NCBI GenBank assembly: GCA_009733575.1
Contig: ML769466.1
Location: 1 to 64,000, forward strand
Length of the DNA stretch: 64,000 nucleotides
DNA from: Gymnopus androsaceus JB14
Taxonomy: Eukaryota; Basidiomycota; Agaricomycetes; Agaricales; Omphalotaceae
Direction: 5' to 3'
Shown here piece after piece: positions 26,029 through 39,278 of the stretch (positions are counted from its first letter, which is position 1; each line of letters starts with the position of its first letter). Under the pieces are notes generated by a model. The model was not told where the DNA came from and searched no databases. It saw nothing but the letters and a program-made list of their open reading frames with translations. The position numbers and the translations under genes were made by a program.

Positions 26029-26955
26029 ATCTGATGCTCACGAAGAATCCAAATAAACTGTATCACATACCCTCCTTTATACTTCTGCTCGTAAACTAGT
26101 CTCTTTTAGTACGGACGCTGGACAGTACTATTGAATTTGTATCATTTATATATCCGTAACTGTACGGCCTATGTAGTCGACTATTTCATCTATATTACTA
26201 TAATGAACTATTTCGAAGCCTTTAGCGCGATGAGTCGGATAAGTCGGGAGAAGTGTGACGTGGTGTGACTGAAAGTACTGAACCCCTTACAACCCCGCCA
26301 ACAAAATGTACTTAGACACTGACAAAGGGCGCCTTGATTGACTTCAGACCATTCCATTGTACTATGTTATATATGCGTACAACGCTGTGCGTTTTGTTAC
26401 TTGCCAGCCAAGTCGAAGAGGTTCCAGAAACCAACAACTTGAAGTTCTCCACCAATTCTCCACTACGGTAAGATCTTCATAATTGAAACCCAAAGTAACT
26501 ATGTCTGCACCGCCCGATGTTATCGTTAATCCGTGTTAATCCCCGGACTGAATGACAGCAATAGAGTTGGATTCAATCAAGGCGGAAGGACACGGTTAAT
26601 CTACCATCCTGGGACACTCAGCCTGCACAGAGAACCATATACCACAATGCAACTGCTGTACGTAGCCTTTGGAGAACAAGTAGCAGGTACTCCACTCGAG
26701 CCGGGATACACATTATTATCGTCAGGTTGGATTTCGGCTAATCAGGCATCAGCATTGCCAAGCGCTATGCGACACGAATTCAAACTATTAGTGGTCTGGC
26801 AAAACATATATAAGATCTCAGCCAGAGCGGTGATGTAGAAATACTCTCTCCACTCTCGACGTAGGTGAGAAGGCCTTCAGATTATTTCTGGATTGAACTG
26901 AAATTTACAACAGCCTGCCCATCTTCGCTTCATTTCTCTCCATAAATCACCCCTC
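26029..26955. other. No gene recognised
   Basis: Intergenic sequence between TVP38 copies 3 and 4. An open frame at 26533-26838 shows no intron or recognisable motif. Confidence 0.5.
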
Positions 26956-28395
26956 ATGTCTAGGATGCCAATGCCAGAAACCTACGGTATGAATGATTTT
27001 AGGCGATTAGGAGATCAAAATGGATATTATCCCCCGCAGTATGTGGGAGGTCAGCCAGCGGCCGTACATGGACGAACACCCTCGACTGCCCCCATTTTAG
27101 GTCGAGAGCCTCACGACCGCGGTGCTCGCACTCCAAGCCCAACTCCCAGTGAGATGGCCGCTCTTAATGGTACAAGCAACGGTGTCATCCCTTGGGACAA
27201 AATCAAGTCCACAGAGTTTTGGCTTTCGCCAAAAGGAATTTGCAAGTATCACCCTGTCATAGTGTCTCCTCCGTGCACTGACTAGAATTGATTCATCAGT
27301 GACTGGAATTCTTGTTCTCGTAGCTGGGGTCCTAGTGATCCTCTTTCTTATATTTCACGACGATATCGTTAAAGATCTCACTCCTTACACGGATTGGGCA
27401 AAGAAGTTTGTGGTTCTTGAATCGCCGCTACATATGCCTGATATACCTTTTCATTTTCTAGTCAACGCTATGGGTGGCTTATTCCAGTTGGGATCCTCTT
27501 CGTCATGTCTTTTCCACCGGTAGGCATTGCTTCTCATTTTGTCGAAAAAATCAATAAGATTAATCAAATTGTCCTGCAGCTCTTCGGACATGAACTTGTC
27601 GGACTTCTCTGCGGTGTTACCTGGGGTCTCGCGGAAGGTTTCGCCATAGTAGCGTTGGGGACATTGCTCGGTGAAATCGCCAATTTCTTGTGCGTTTGAT
27701 TCTGAAGTTGTTCACGGAATAAACTTGGCTGATCTGATTTTCTTCACATCCAAGTACGTTCAAGTTCTGTTGCTCTTCTCGAGCCAAAAAGTACGAAAAG
27801 AAGAAGATAATGTATGCATGCCTTTCAAAAATCATGCGGGAGGGTGGATTCAAGATCGCAGTCGCTGCTCGATATTCCATCATCCCACCTCACAGTGCGT
27901 TAAAATCGTGGCTTCCAGATATGCTTCTCGTCCTAACTTCCCAGGCAGTGACGACGGCAATTTTCGCTTCTTCTGGGCTCGGATTCTTTATATTCCTCGC
28001 AGCTGCAGTTTGTTCTTTGCCAAAGCAGTTCATTACTGTGGTTCTTGGCGTGCTTCTCGAGGATGAGGCAGTTAACGGTACATCCAAAAAGGAGAAATTT
28101 GTCACTATCGGTAAGTAATTGATGATTAGGATAAATCAAGTCGGTCGGCAAACGTTCTGATTCCAATTTTCAGCTGTTACCGTGGTGTCTGCTGTTATCA
28201 CCTCGTTCACCCTCAAGTACCTCAACAAAGAGATGGACAAGGTCAAACCACAAGTCATCTATGAGCGCAGGAAGGCTCGGTATGTGTTCTCTTGAGGCAG
28301 ATCCGCTTTCAAATGCTGACGTTGATGAATATCATAGTCAAGCAGATAACTTGAAGCTTATGGCTGCAAGTAACGATAGTTTTATCGCACCTTGA
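26956..28395 (+). CDS. TVP38/TMEM64 family membrane protein, copy 4
   Basis: Starts MSRMPMPETYGMNDF at 26956. The Pro-rich N-terminus carries GARTPSPTPSEMAALNG and then WDKIKSTEFWLSPKGI. The first intron uses a GC donor (GCAAGT at about 27242) and an AG acceptor at about 27299; the frame requires it. The membrane domain includes TGILVLVAGVLVILFLIF, YGWLIPVGILFVMSFPP, LFGHELVGLLCGVTWGLAEGF, GTLLGEIANF, GGFKIAVAARYSIIPPH, TTAIFASSGLGFFIFLAAA and SLPKQFITVVLGVLLE. It ends with VIYERRKAR, QADNLKLM and a short tail. No frame break was seen, so this is the clearest intact member of the tandem set. N-terminal resemblance makes it closest to copy 6 (59177-60563). Family knowledge points to Golgi/ER membrane trafficking or lipid scrambling. 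Confidence 0.87.
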
Positions 28396-29334
28396 TCAAG
28401 TTTTAACCTAAGTACTCGGAAAATATGAAATGTGCTAATCAAGTGAAGTCTCGAGGCTCAATATTTTATTTATCATGGAGCATATTATCTATACTATAAT
28501 TGGTCATTCTTGTATTGCCTCTCTCAAGTCCTTCAAGTTTGACCAAGAATTTTGTCCACTAATAGTGATAACTTGTTGTCGAAGTCGTCTGTAGCTACAT
28601 CCTGAACCTGAATCCTTGATGTGGTCAGCTTGTCAATTGCATCGCAGTTACAGTGGCCTCAGTGTACCAATATTCCTTTCGTGTCCTCCTCACGAGTCAA
28701 TATACTACTCAAGTACGCCCCACAATATATTGTGTTGATTTTGTACGATAATCTTGGGCGAATGTTGTTCATTAAGGTACATGGTCTGCTGAATTGATTA
28801 ATCAAGAGAATGCACGTAATACAGGCACCTCTCGAAGGACTTCATAGGGATGTGAAGTAGGGGCGAACTCGAGCCTTGATAGATAATAATTCGACTTGAT
28901 TTTAACAAACGGAGGAACGACGGCAAGTAATATATCAAAGTCAGAGCACCAAAACGATGCAAGTGTTGACCGTCGACGAGATCTGCCAGAAGAGCCAGTA
29001 GATACTGCGTCAGTTATTTGATGCTCCAACTGCGCGAATGATGGACTGGGACCGTCAAGTTTGAGGGAGGTGGGGGTGAATGCATTGGTATCTTTTGAGT
29101 CGCGAAAAGTTGGAAAAGTCGAGCTGTGATGGTAAGTACCGCGCAACTGCCTTCACCAAAAATCCTCAGGCTACTTATCCAGTGCAATCGAACGCAGAGG
29201 AATCTCAGGAAGTACCTCAACCGACACAGAGAACGTCGAGTGCCATAGTGCACCAGTTACTTACTGTAGATTAGAGCTGAAAAGCTGAATGATATAAAGT
29301 TTATATGGCGACCATGGACACTAAACCACCTGAC
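28396..29334. other. No gene recognised
   Basis: Spacer between TVP38 copy 4 and the 3' end of Prp43 (convergent genes). A 114-codon minus-strand frame at 28802-29146 has no recognisable motif. Confidence 0.5.
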
Positions 29335-32022
<2,688 letters not shown>

Positions 32023-32559
32023 TCATTGAACGTTATTTAGATACTTTACGGCTCCAGTCTCACGCTTTGATCAGTAACCCGATAAGCTTTGTTAAACATA
32101 AGGGGGTCAATTGCCGTTTCTGTTAAACGTGTTAAACAAAGTTAAAGTACCATAATACTGGCATTAAATGAGATGAGAATAAACTACTGTTCAACAATGT
32201 TCAACACGAGTTGAACACCATCCTTTGCCCAGACCACCTAATGTGCTTAACGCCGTTAAGCGCAACCTTGAGCTCCCCAGCTGACCAACCGAGCAATTAA
32301 TATCTGTTCAACAGAACTTGAACACCCGATCCACCTACTTATCATCAAGTTGGCCATTGAACGATGTCAAACCAGCTGTTCAACAAACTAGCTCTGGGAT
32401 CTGAGGACACACGCACCGTTAAACAAGGTTTAACACGGTTGAGAAAAAAACAATGTCAATTAGAATACATATACTTCGTAACTAGTGCTTGACCGGTGAC
32501 TGTTAAACCGGTTAAACTGGCATCATCAGGTTTAAATGGAAAGACAAATAATAAAAATC

Positions 32560-32936
32560 TACTCATTCAAGTCCTCTTCTTCTTGGGTGGCTGCTTGACA
32601 TTTGCATCCTCGGTTCCTCCAGCATCTACATCCTTCTTCCTAGGCTGTCCGCACTTTCTGGATGGCACCACACCAGTACCATCATCCTTAGTGTTCTCAG
32701 CCAGGCCCGGCTTCCGGAACAGGTTCCAGTACATATGACTGCTTCTTGCCTCTGACAGTGGCTTTCATACCGGAGGGACCCGCCTCATTGGAATTGCCTG
32801 CTTTATCCTCCGTAGTTTGATGACCCTTGGTACCCCTGCCGGAGGTGGTGTGTTGGAAGGTTCTGCGTTGGACATTGTGTATGGCACCATGTTTCACCAA
32901 ATATTCCAACTTTAACTTGAAATTCAACTTCATGTT
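32560..32936 (-). pseudogene. Decayed basic/low-complexity ORF inside transposon X
   Basis: Minus-strand frames joined across shifts give a peptide beginning MSNAEPSNTPPPAG, later KCGQPRKKDVDAGG and PPKKKRT, reminiscent of AT-hook-like basic proteins. The frame shifts near 32700 and in the first half. It is probably a relic carried by the repeat; I do not recognise the family. Confidence 0.4.
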
Positions 32937-33172
32937 TTAACTTCAACTTTAAATCACATGTTCAACTCAAACTTTCAACTTTTTTTCAATTTCAACTTTC
33001 AACTTTTGTTACTTTAGCTTTAAGTTCAGGGTAATGATGATACTACTTGTGGCCATGCATATATTAACCATACAATGTATTGTTTAACTGGTAACTTATC
33101 AAGAGTAGCATAGCACAATCTGATTGTACCATTTTGAGTACTTCGTAAGTATGAGATGGAGATCATACAAAA

Positions 33173-34187
33173 CATCAGCAAAACCTGGGTGGTGGTCATA
33201 GCAGCCATAGCAAGCTATAGCAGGCCATAGCAGCCATAGTTCTCTACAGAACTATGAGGTGCTATAAGGTGCTATGAGCTCCTGTGGGGTTGTTGAATAT
33301 TCGCGCCAACTGTCAAACTTGTTTCAAAATCTCATCATCTGTCATTCAACTCCGTGGGTGCCGGTGGGCACTATATAAGAGTCGACGCGCATCGTTGCAA
33401 CATCGTAACATCAACTTCTTTCCCTCCAAGATTCTTCCAACGGTGAGTGCCTGCTTTCTTTCAAGTATTCTACTAACAGGCATTGCCTGTTGGAATTTAC
33501 AGAAAATCTATTTTAGCCACATTACAACATACTTATGAATTTATGATATCACAGGAGATATTTGCACATACACCCACAGTATCCATGCATATACTCACAG
33601 TAACCACTTTACTGTATGCATAGTAGCCACCGATATTCACATAGTACCCACTTTCCTGTTATATGCACTATGACATAGTCATTCTTAAAGGTATAAATAC
33701 AGTATGTAGTTACTCATGTACCTTACCCATTTGCCTCAGGGCCCAGTAGAGGTCAAACGGCTACACAATCATTATAACTCCATTTCTTATTTCTAACATT
33801 GCCAGCAGTCATCACTCATGAGTAGTAACGATAGTAGTATCACTACATTAGTACTGTATGTAGAAATCATTATACTAGTCTCGCTACATTGTACTAGTAC
33901 TACAAATGAGTCAATAAATTATTTTAATGATTATCTGTAGTCTTGCAATGGTTTCGCACAAGTCTCGCAAGCCAGGAGAACAATTCAAATGAATAATATA
34001 TTTTGTATTGAATGTTATTCTGACAGATGACATTTTTGTGATCTCCGTCGCTCTTATAGCATTCCATAGCACTTCATAGCAATCCATAGCTCTGGACAGA
34101 GGGTACCCTTGCTATGGCTGCTATGAGTGCTATGAGCGCTGCACAGAACTGGACAGTTCTGTGCAGCACACCCAGGTTTTGCTGATG
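33173..34187. mobile_element. TIR element A (CATCAG clan), CATAGC words
   Basis: Length 1,015 bp. The ends are a perfect 19-bp inverted repeat, CATCAGCAAAACCTGGGTG. The target duplication is AA: the matching unoccupied sequence in copy Y (about 35590) reads straight across as CATACAAAAATGTCAC. Next to each end lie dense variants of CATAGC/GCTATG (33190-33280 and 34050-34145), plus inverted GAACTG/CAGTTC motifs. The interior has no coding capacity. A partial relative occupies about 46270-47146. Confidence 0.85.
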
Positions 34188-34594
34188 AATGTCACATTCT
34201 GTGATGAGCATATTTGATATCTTGGTGGATTTTGGGTATTTTCAGAGGTCAAACCTGTCAGGAATTACTATATAAGGTCATTTAACCATGCATTAAGTGG
34301 GCACTTATAAACCTTAATACCATTTACCAAGTGCTCAAAATGGTACAGAACTTACTTTCCTGGTCCCACAGAGGTCAAACTTGTTGGGACATAGATGCAT
34401 TTTATGATCTCAAAGCTGGAATGCCCTTGACTTGCACTAGAACAGTATACATAAAGTTGAAGTTGGCATACACAAAGTTGAAGTTGACAAACTGAATGCA
34501 TTCAGTTGCCATCAAAACAAAACAGTCAAAAGTTGGAATATTTGGTGAATTCTGATGCCATAAATTTTGAGTAAGATGTACATTAAATGATGAA

Positions 34595-35210
34595 AAATGC
34601 CTTCATACATTTTCCTATTTGGCCGTCTACAGGTGAATGGAAGCGATGATAGTCCTGGGGTGCAAGCCTGAAGATGGCCAATGCACCACCCATGTAACTG
34701 CTTCGGCCTACAAGAAGGAAAACATAAGTCTCCGTCTTTCTTTTACGCACGTTGAATCCTTTGCTTGTACACATCCCCCAAAAGCCTCGAAACACTAAAC
34801 TCCCGCCCTTTGATCCAGAGCCTTGTTGCCTCACTCACAGGTTCAAATGCCATGAATTAGCAGTCTGCAGCAGAAACGAGTCGGTAGAGGTCTGAGGGCA
34901 AGTCAACTAAAATAAATAAATAAACGCAGATATGAGGATGATTCCCATGACATTAGAGACCATGTACTACCCACCGATAAAAGAACTGATCAAACATCTT
35001 AAAACTCCCCACCGGATCCCTCACCTCGTTCATATCAAGTTTATGAAACTGTATAAACGGTAAAATGCCCCGTGCACTTTCGGGAGAATTGTACTTAGTA
35101 ACACCTTGTTTGATTGAGAGAGATTTGAGGAGGCGACGGGCTCGGGAGCCTTCCATGCGAGATTTCATTCCCTGTATCAGCGAAAGAGTGGTTCGAGTAA
35201 GTAAAATCAC
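34595..35210 (-). pseudogene. Phosphatidylserine decarboxylase, N-terminal/middle fragment
   Basis: Minus-strand pieces read KSLSIKQG, KYNSPESAR, FIQFHKLDMNEVRDP and SFKMFDQFFYR (35210-34970), then [29 protein letters not shown] and, after an intron, [26 protein letters not shown] (to 34595). These are the middle of phosphatidylserine decarboxylase, including the conserved [11 protein letters not shown] segment. A TAA follows AADC, so the frame is broken. The remaining C-terminus lies at 38503-38871 on the opposite strand. The enzyme converts phosphatidylserine to phosphatidylethanolamine; this copy cannot. Confidence 0.8.
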
Positions 35211-35736
35211 TTTCAGAGTCGTGCTTGCAACTTAACTTTTACTACAAGTCAATCAAAGATAAAATACCATTAGCCTTGTTAAACACGAGGGGGCTAATTG
35301 CCATTTCTAGGACACCATACTTCACCAAGTATCCTGGCTTTAACATGAAATTCAACTTCTTGTTTCAACTTCAACTTTAAATCAAATGTTCAACTCGAAC
35401 TTTCAACTTTTTGTTCAACTTCAACTTTTAACTTTAGTTGCTTTTTTAACTTCAGGGTAGCAATACTACTACTTGTGGTCCTGTATATATCAACCATACA
35501 ATATATTGTTCAACTGGTATCCTATTGAGAAGAGCATAAAACAATCTGATTGTACCATTTTGAGTACTTCATAAGTACAGGACTGAAATCATACAAAAAT
35601 GTCACAGTATTTTTGAGATCTTGGTTGATTTAGGATATTTTACAGAGGTTAAAGCTGTCAGAAATTACTATATAAGGTCATTTAACCATGCACTGAGTGG
35701 GTGCTTATAAATCTTAATGCCATTTACAAAGTGCTT

Positions 35737-36010
35737 CATCAGCAAAACCTGTATTTTGCATTTTGATTCCCACAGGATTACTTAAAATTCCCAGCGCTCC
35801 CAGAGCTCCCAGCGCTGGCCAGCGCTTGCCAGTGCTGTCAGAAATGTAAAATCATATGTTATTTCCAAATAAGGTAATTTTGCAGCCTCTGGGAGCTTCT
35901 GGGAGCTCCCTCCTGCATCGGCCGGACCATCTGAGTGCTGGGACGCTGGAGCGCTGGAACTCTGGACAGTTCGCTCAAGCACTGCCCACGTCATACAGGT
36001 TTTGCTGATG
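35737..36010. mobile_element. TIR element B (CATCAG clan), CAGCGCT/CCCAGAGCT words
   Basis: Length 274 bp. The inverted repeat is CATCAGCAAAACCTGTAT (18 bp). TSD is TT, confirmed by the empty site in copy X (34330-34345, AAGTGCTC against AAGTGCTTG). Both subterminal zones consist of degenerate CAGCGCTCCCAGAGCT words. No coding capacity. Confidence 0.85.
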
Positions 36011-36133
36011 TTGAAACAATACAGGACTTATTTTATGGGTCCCACAGAAGTCAAACTTGTTGGGACATAGATGCATTTTATGATCTCAAAGTTGGAATGC
36101 CCTTGACTTGCACTAGAACAGTATACATAAAGT

Positions 36134-36724
36134 TAGTGATGTGCCGGCTAGAGCTCAGAGCCCTTGAGCCCTCTGGGCCGGGCCTGGCCGGAGCCGTCTC
36201 TAGGGCTTAAGAGGGCTCAAGGCCTGGCTCAGATTTTTGAAAGCCCAGAGCCGGGGTCTTAGGCCGGGGCTCAGGGTGCTTGATTTCGATCACTGAATGC
36301 AGGATTTTTGTTCAAATTTGAACTTAATTTTACAAAATACTGAACTTTTACCACATTAAGGACATCATTCAAAGGAAGGAGATGCTATATTATGTTGCTG
36401 TAAGCAGTGTAAAGAGTATATAAACCATGTAAACATTAAGTATGTGTTAGCCTGTTGCAATTCTTCAGTCTATCTAAGTTTATACTTGGTGTACACAGTG
36501 TATTTTGCATTTAGTAGTATACCACATTTGGAAAATAATATTTTTCTTGACCAAACATGGAGAATCTGCCCATGTACATTGAGCCAGGGCCTGAGCCTGA
36601 GCTGAGCCCTAGCTGAGCCCTAGCCGTCTTGTAGGGCTTAGCTCAAGATTTTCATGAGCCCTGGCCAGGGCTATCTGAGCCGTAGCCGGGGCTTGTGAGC
36701 TGGGCCTTAGCCGGCACATCACTA
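36134..36724. mobile_element. hAT-type MITE with GAGCCC-word ends
   Basis: Length 591 bp with inverted termini TAGTGATGTGCCGGCTA / TTAGCCGGCACATCACTA. The left flank is CATAAAGT; the right flank is the same with a 3-base interruption. Copy X lacks the element. An 8-bp duplication and TA(G)TG ends fit the hAT superfamily. The ends carry GAGCCCT/GGGCTC words in both orientations. Confidence 0.8.
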
Positions 36725-37062
36725 CATGATAAAGCTGAAGTTGGCATACACAAAGTTGAAGTTGACAAACTGAATGTATTCAATTGCCATCAAAATGAAT
36801 CAGTCAGAAGTCGAAATATTTGGTGAAAAATACCATCATAAAAATTGGCTGTTTTTACTCCGTGGATGTACTTTTAGCACATATTTTTACTACTTGTGGG
36901 TACTTGATGATAAGATGATTGTTAATTCCAATGTGTACTTTACCAGCATTGAATTTGATATGCTGCTAGGTTCCACTTATAGGTATCTCTGCTCTGGCCA
37001 CTCAGTTGTGTATATCTGAAACTATTGATTTTACTTGCATACCTTCCCAGTGTACTCTTGAC

Positions 37063-37520
37063 CTTTTGGTAGCATACTCTTGAGCTCCAGTGGCATACTC
37101 TTGAGCTCCTGTGGCGTACTCTTGAGCTCCTGTGGCATACTCTTGAGCTCCAGTGGTGTACTCATAGGGTTGGACATGGGTATACCCATGGGTATCAGGG
37201 CACTGACCCATACCCATACCCTCCAGACCCTTACCCACAATACCATGGTATTTCCTCAGTGGTTTTTGAGTAATAATGGCATACAGAAGAGGAAGAGGAT
37301 GAATAACTGTTAAAATTATGTTAAATGAGAAGTATAAGCCATAATAAAATGAATTTGTCATCCCAGGACTCTCAGAAATGACTTTAAAATTCTGCGGTAC
37401 AAAGGACTTGTACCCCTACCCATACCGCCATACCCCTGGCCAAAACCCATGGGTATACCATACCCATGTCCAACACTATGTACTCATGAGCTCCTGTGGC
37501 ATACTCTTGAGCTTCTCTGA
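37063..37520. repeat. 21-bp minisatellite split by a MITE
   Basis: About seven copies of a 21-bp unit close to GCATACTCTTGAGCTCCTGTG run from 37063 to 37164 and resume at 37479-37520. A 314-bp MITE sits inside one unit. The minus strand reads as a seven-residue repeat (ATGAQEY), probably by chance. Confidence 0.85.
37165..37478. mobile_element. hAT-type MITE with perfect 8-bp TSD
   Basis: Length 314 bp. The termini TAGGGTTGGACATGGGTAT and ATACCCATGTCCAACACTA are near-perfect inverted repeats. They are flanked by an exact 8-bp duplication TGTACTCA (37157-37164 and 37479-37486). The ends are filled with CCCATGGGTA/TACCCATAC words. TAG..CTA ends plus an 8-bp TSD indicate the hAT superfamily. 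It inserted in a 21-bp minisatellite unit. Confidence 0.88.
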
Positions 37521-37995
37521 TCTACGTCTGAGAGAATTTCAGCAATATCTTGTCTGGACCAATTGACTGCCGGTAGCTTCAGGAAATCACGTATAGTGGC
37601 TGCAGTTCTTGATGTTTCGAAATGAAAATGTAAACTCGTTATTCACAGCAGAATTCCGCTTATATTGATATATATAACTTCTATGATAGTCAAAATTATT
37701 TTCTGAACAAGTCAAAAATTCTAAGTTAAATTGAGGCAAGTGGGCGCTTAAGCCAACTGTGCCGAAACCGCGAGATTATTCACCAGTCGCCGCATTCTCG
37801 GCACTTTGATTGACTTCATCATCAAATGTTGTTATGAGACACTAAGGCGAATGGAGCCGAGTCTAGTAAATATGGGCAACTTACTGTTGACTAAATAACC
37901 AAATGCTTCTCTCTTTCTTTCTCATTCTTCAAAGAAAAGAAAAAAAACATCCACAATACATTTATATTGCTGCTCAAAGATGGGAAGACAAGAGC

Positions 37996-38061
37996 GTGGG
38001 AATGTGCAGGCAAAGCTGCTGCAATGTCAAAGTTGCAGCAGCTTTTCTTGCACATTCCCAC
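37996..38061. other. Long near-perfect hairpin
   Basis: Arms of 29 bases (37996-38024 and 38033-38061, GTGGGAATGTGCA... against ...TGCACATTCCCAC) pair except for one wobble and one mismatch, around an 8-base loop. It could form a small-RNA-precursor-like stem or a cruciform. No transcript evidence can be seen from sequence alone. Confidence 0.6.
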
Positions 38062-38502
38062 ACTTGGCTCCTCATTTGCACAAAAGAAACTCGAAACTCA
38101 TATGAACAACTTGAAGACAAAGCAATGGTGGTAAAAAGACAGTAGTAGATGATGAAGTCAGTGACATGTTCACGGGTCCAAGAAGTACATGATCCTGGGG
38201 TCAGTGAATGTCAACAGGTCTCAAAGATTCACCGGGACTCACAGGATCAGTAGCTTCTCCAAGTACTTTCACAACTCATGCTCAACAAGAAATAAGTGGA
38301 TCGACTAGAGTATTTGACCCTTTGAGTACAATATTGCTACACAAACCATGGAATACCCAAAGTACAATGTAAGCTTATCCAGTACCTTTTTACAATGAAA
38401 AATACCATCATAAAAATGACATTTTACACCATCAATATACGTTGGTTTTTCTTGGTTTTAAAGACTAAACTGATTTATCTGACCAACCCGTGTCTTCTCT
38501 AG

Positions 38503-38871
38503 CGCCAAGTCATCCGCACTTCGCTCGACGTCTACGGTGAAAACGCACGAAAAATTGCCTCCCATTGACTCTCCTCAATTCGGACACGTCATGCCAGTTG
38601 TCTGCGTCGGTGCAACGATGTTGGGACGATTCATACTATCGTCGAAGAGAGTTAGTTTCTCAAACACGGAGAAGAGTTTGGGTATTTTGCGTTTGGTGGG
38701 TCGACGATTGTGCTGTTGTTTGAGCGGGAGGTGTTGGAGGGGGATGAGGATCTGGTGATAAATAGCCGGGCGGCGCTAGACCCTTGGGAGGATTGGGATG
38801 GACCTCGGGACGGGGCTGAGAAAGAGTCAGGCTCGGATGCCGAAACCTGGTCACTGACAATAACCAACTGA
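38503..38871 (+). pseudogene. Phosphatidylserine decarboxylase, C-terminal fragment
   Basis: Reads RTSLDVYGENARKIA, then in a shifted frame PIDSPQFGHVMPV and VGATMLG, then in a third frame GYFAFGGSTIVLLFE and LVINSRAAL before the stop at 38869. GGST is the autocatalytic cleavage motif that makes the pyruvoyl cofactor. At least two frameshifts and a stop (after KIASH) show it is dead. It begins almost exactly where the opposite-strand fragment at 34595-35210 stops, so both derive from one gene. Confidence 0.82.
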
Positions 38872-39278
38872 CTAATTTAAACCTTCTGTGCATGTTACAC
38901 TTAGTTGTACTTGCCAGATTTGTGAGACTCGGACTTGTATATGGATCCAGTAATACCTTCTATGTACATGGATGAAATCAGTACACATTCCTTACTTGAA
39001 GTTACGGCGCCGAAAATAAAGCTTAACCAGTTTCTATGAACAATTCAATGTATTAGGATAGGAATGTTGTTGAGAGTATAGTAATGATACAAAAAGATGC
39101 TACAAAATACCTATCAAGAAGACGAACCGATGAAGAATATATATGATACAAGATTAGTGGTAAGAGAGTTCAAGAGGACCGTAAACCAGTGAGTGTCTTT
39201 TAGTCGTCGAAAGGGCATGATGAGATCATTCTCCGAGCCATCAAGGCAAGTCGAAGGAAGTTATCGTCGAAAAAACGT
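38872..39278. other. No gene recognised
   Basis: AT-rich spacer before the 3' end of the BTG-like gene; part of it is probably that gene's 3' UTR. Confidence 0.4.

Larger units (their letters stand above)
32086..34595. mobile_element. Non-autonomous transposon X, rich in GTTAAAC/TTCAACTT words
   Basis: Shares its outline with a second copy, Y, at 35274: both open with TTGTTAAAC followed by a G-run and CAATTGCC/TAATTGCC, and both carry TTCAACTT-type words on the left (32930-33010) and the reverse form AAGTTGAAGTTG on the right (34455-34500). In X the stretch 32086-32540 is studded with paired GTTAAAC, GTTCAAC and GTTTAAC words. The outer ends could not be fixed precisely. Element A (33173-34187) is nested inside. 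X ends against the phosphatidylserine decarboxylase fragment. Confidence 0.65.
35274..36845. mobile_element. Non-autonomous transposon Y (copy of X), with nested insertions
   Basis: Direct-orientation relative of X: it opens CCTTGTTAAACACGAGGGGG, then the TTCAACTT-word region (35340-35450), the shared middle (for example ACTATATAAGGTCATTTAACC at about 35667), and AAGTTGAAGTTG words at 36729-36770. Two insertions absent from X interrupt it: element B (35737-36010) and a hAT-type MITE (36134-36724). The right edge is uncertain because a 22-bp direct repeat begins at 36824. Confidence 0.65.
36824..38417. repeat. 22-bp direct repeats flanking a 1.55-kb segment
   Basis: TGAAAAATACCATCATAAAA plus AT occurs identically at 36824-36845 and 38396-38417. 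The left copy is in transposon Y; the right copy lies just before the phosphatidylserine decarboxylase C-terminal fragment. The segment between holds a minisatellite, a hAT MITE and a strong hairpin, but no gene I recognise. Confidence 0.7.

Noticed and set aside
36134..36724. Including the GAGCCC element in the CATCAG clan because of its word-rich ends
   Set aside because: Its termini (TAGTGATGTGCC) and 8-bp duplication are of hAT type, so only the subterminal design is shared.
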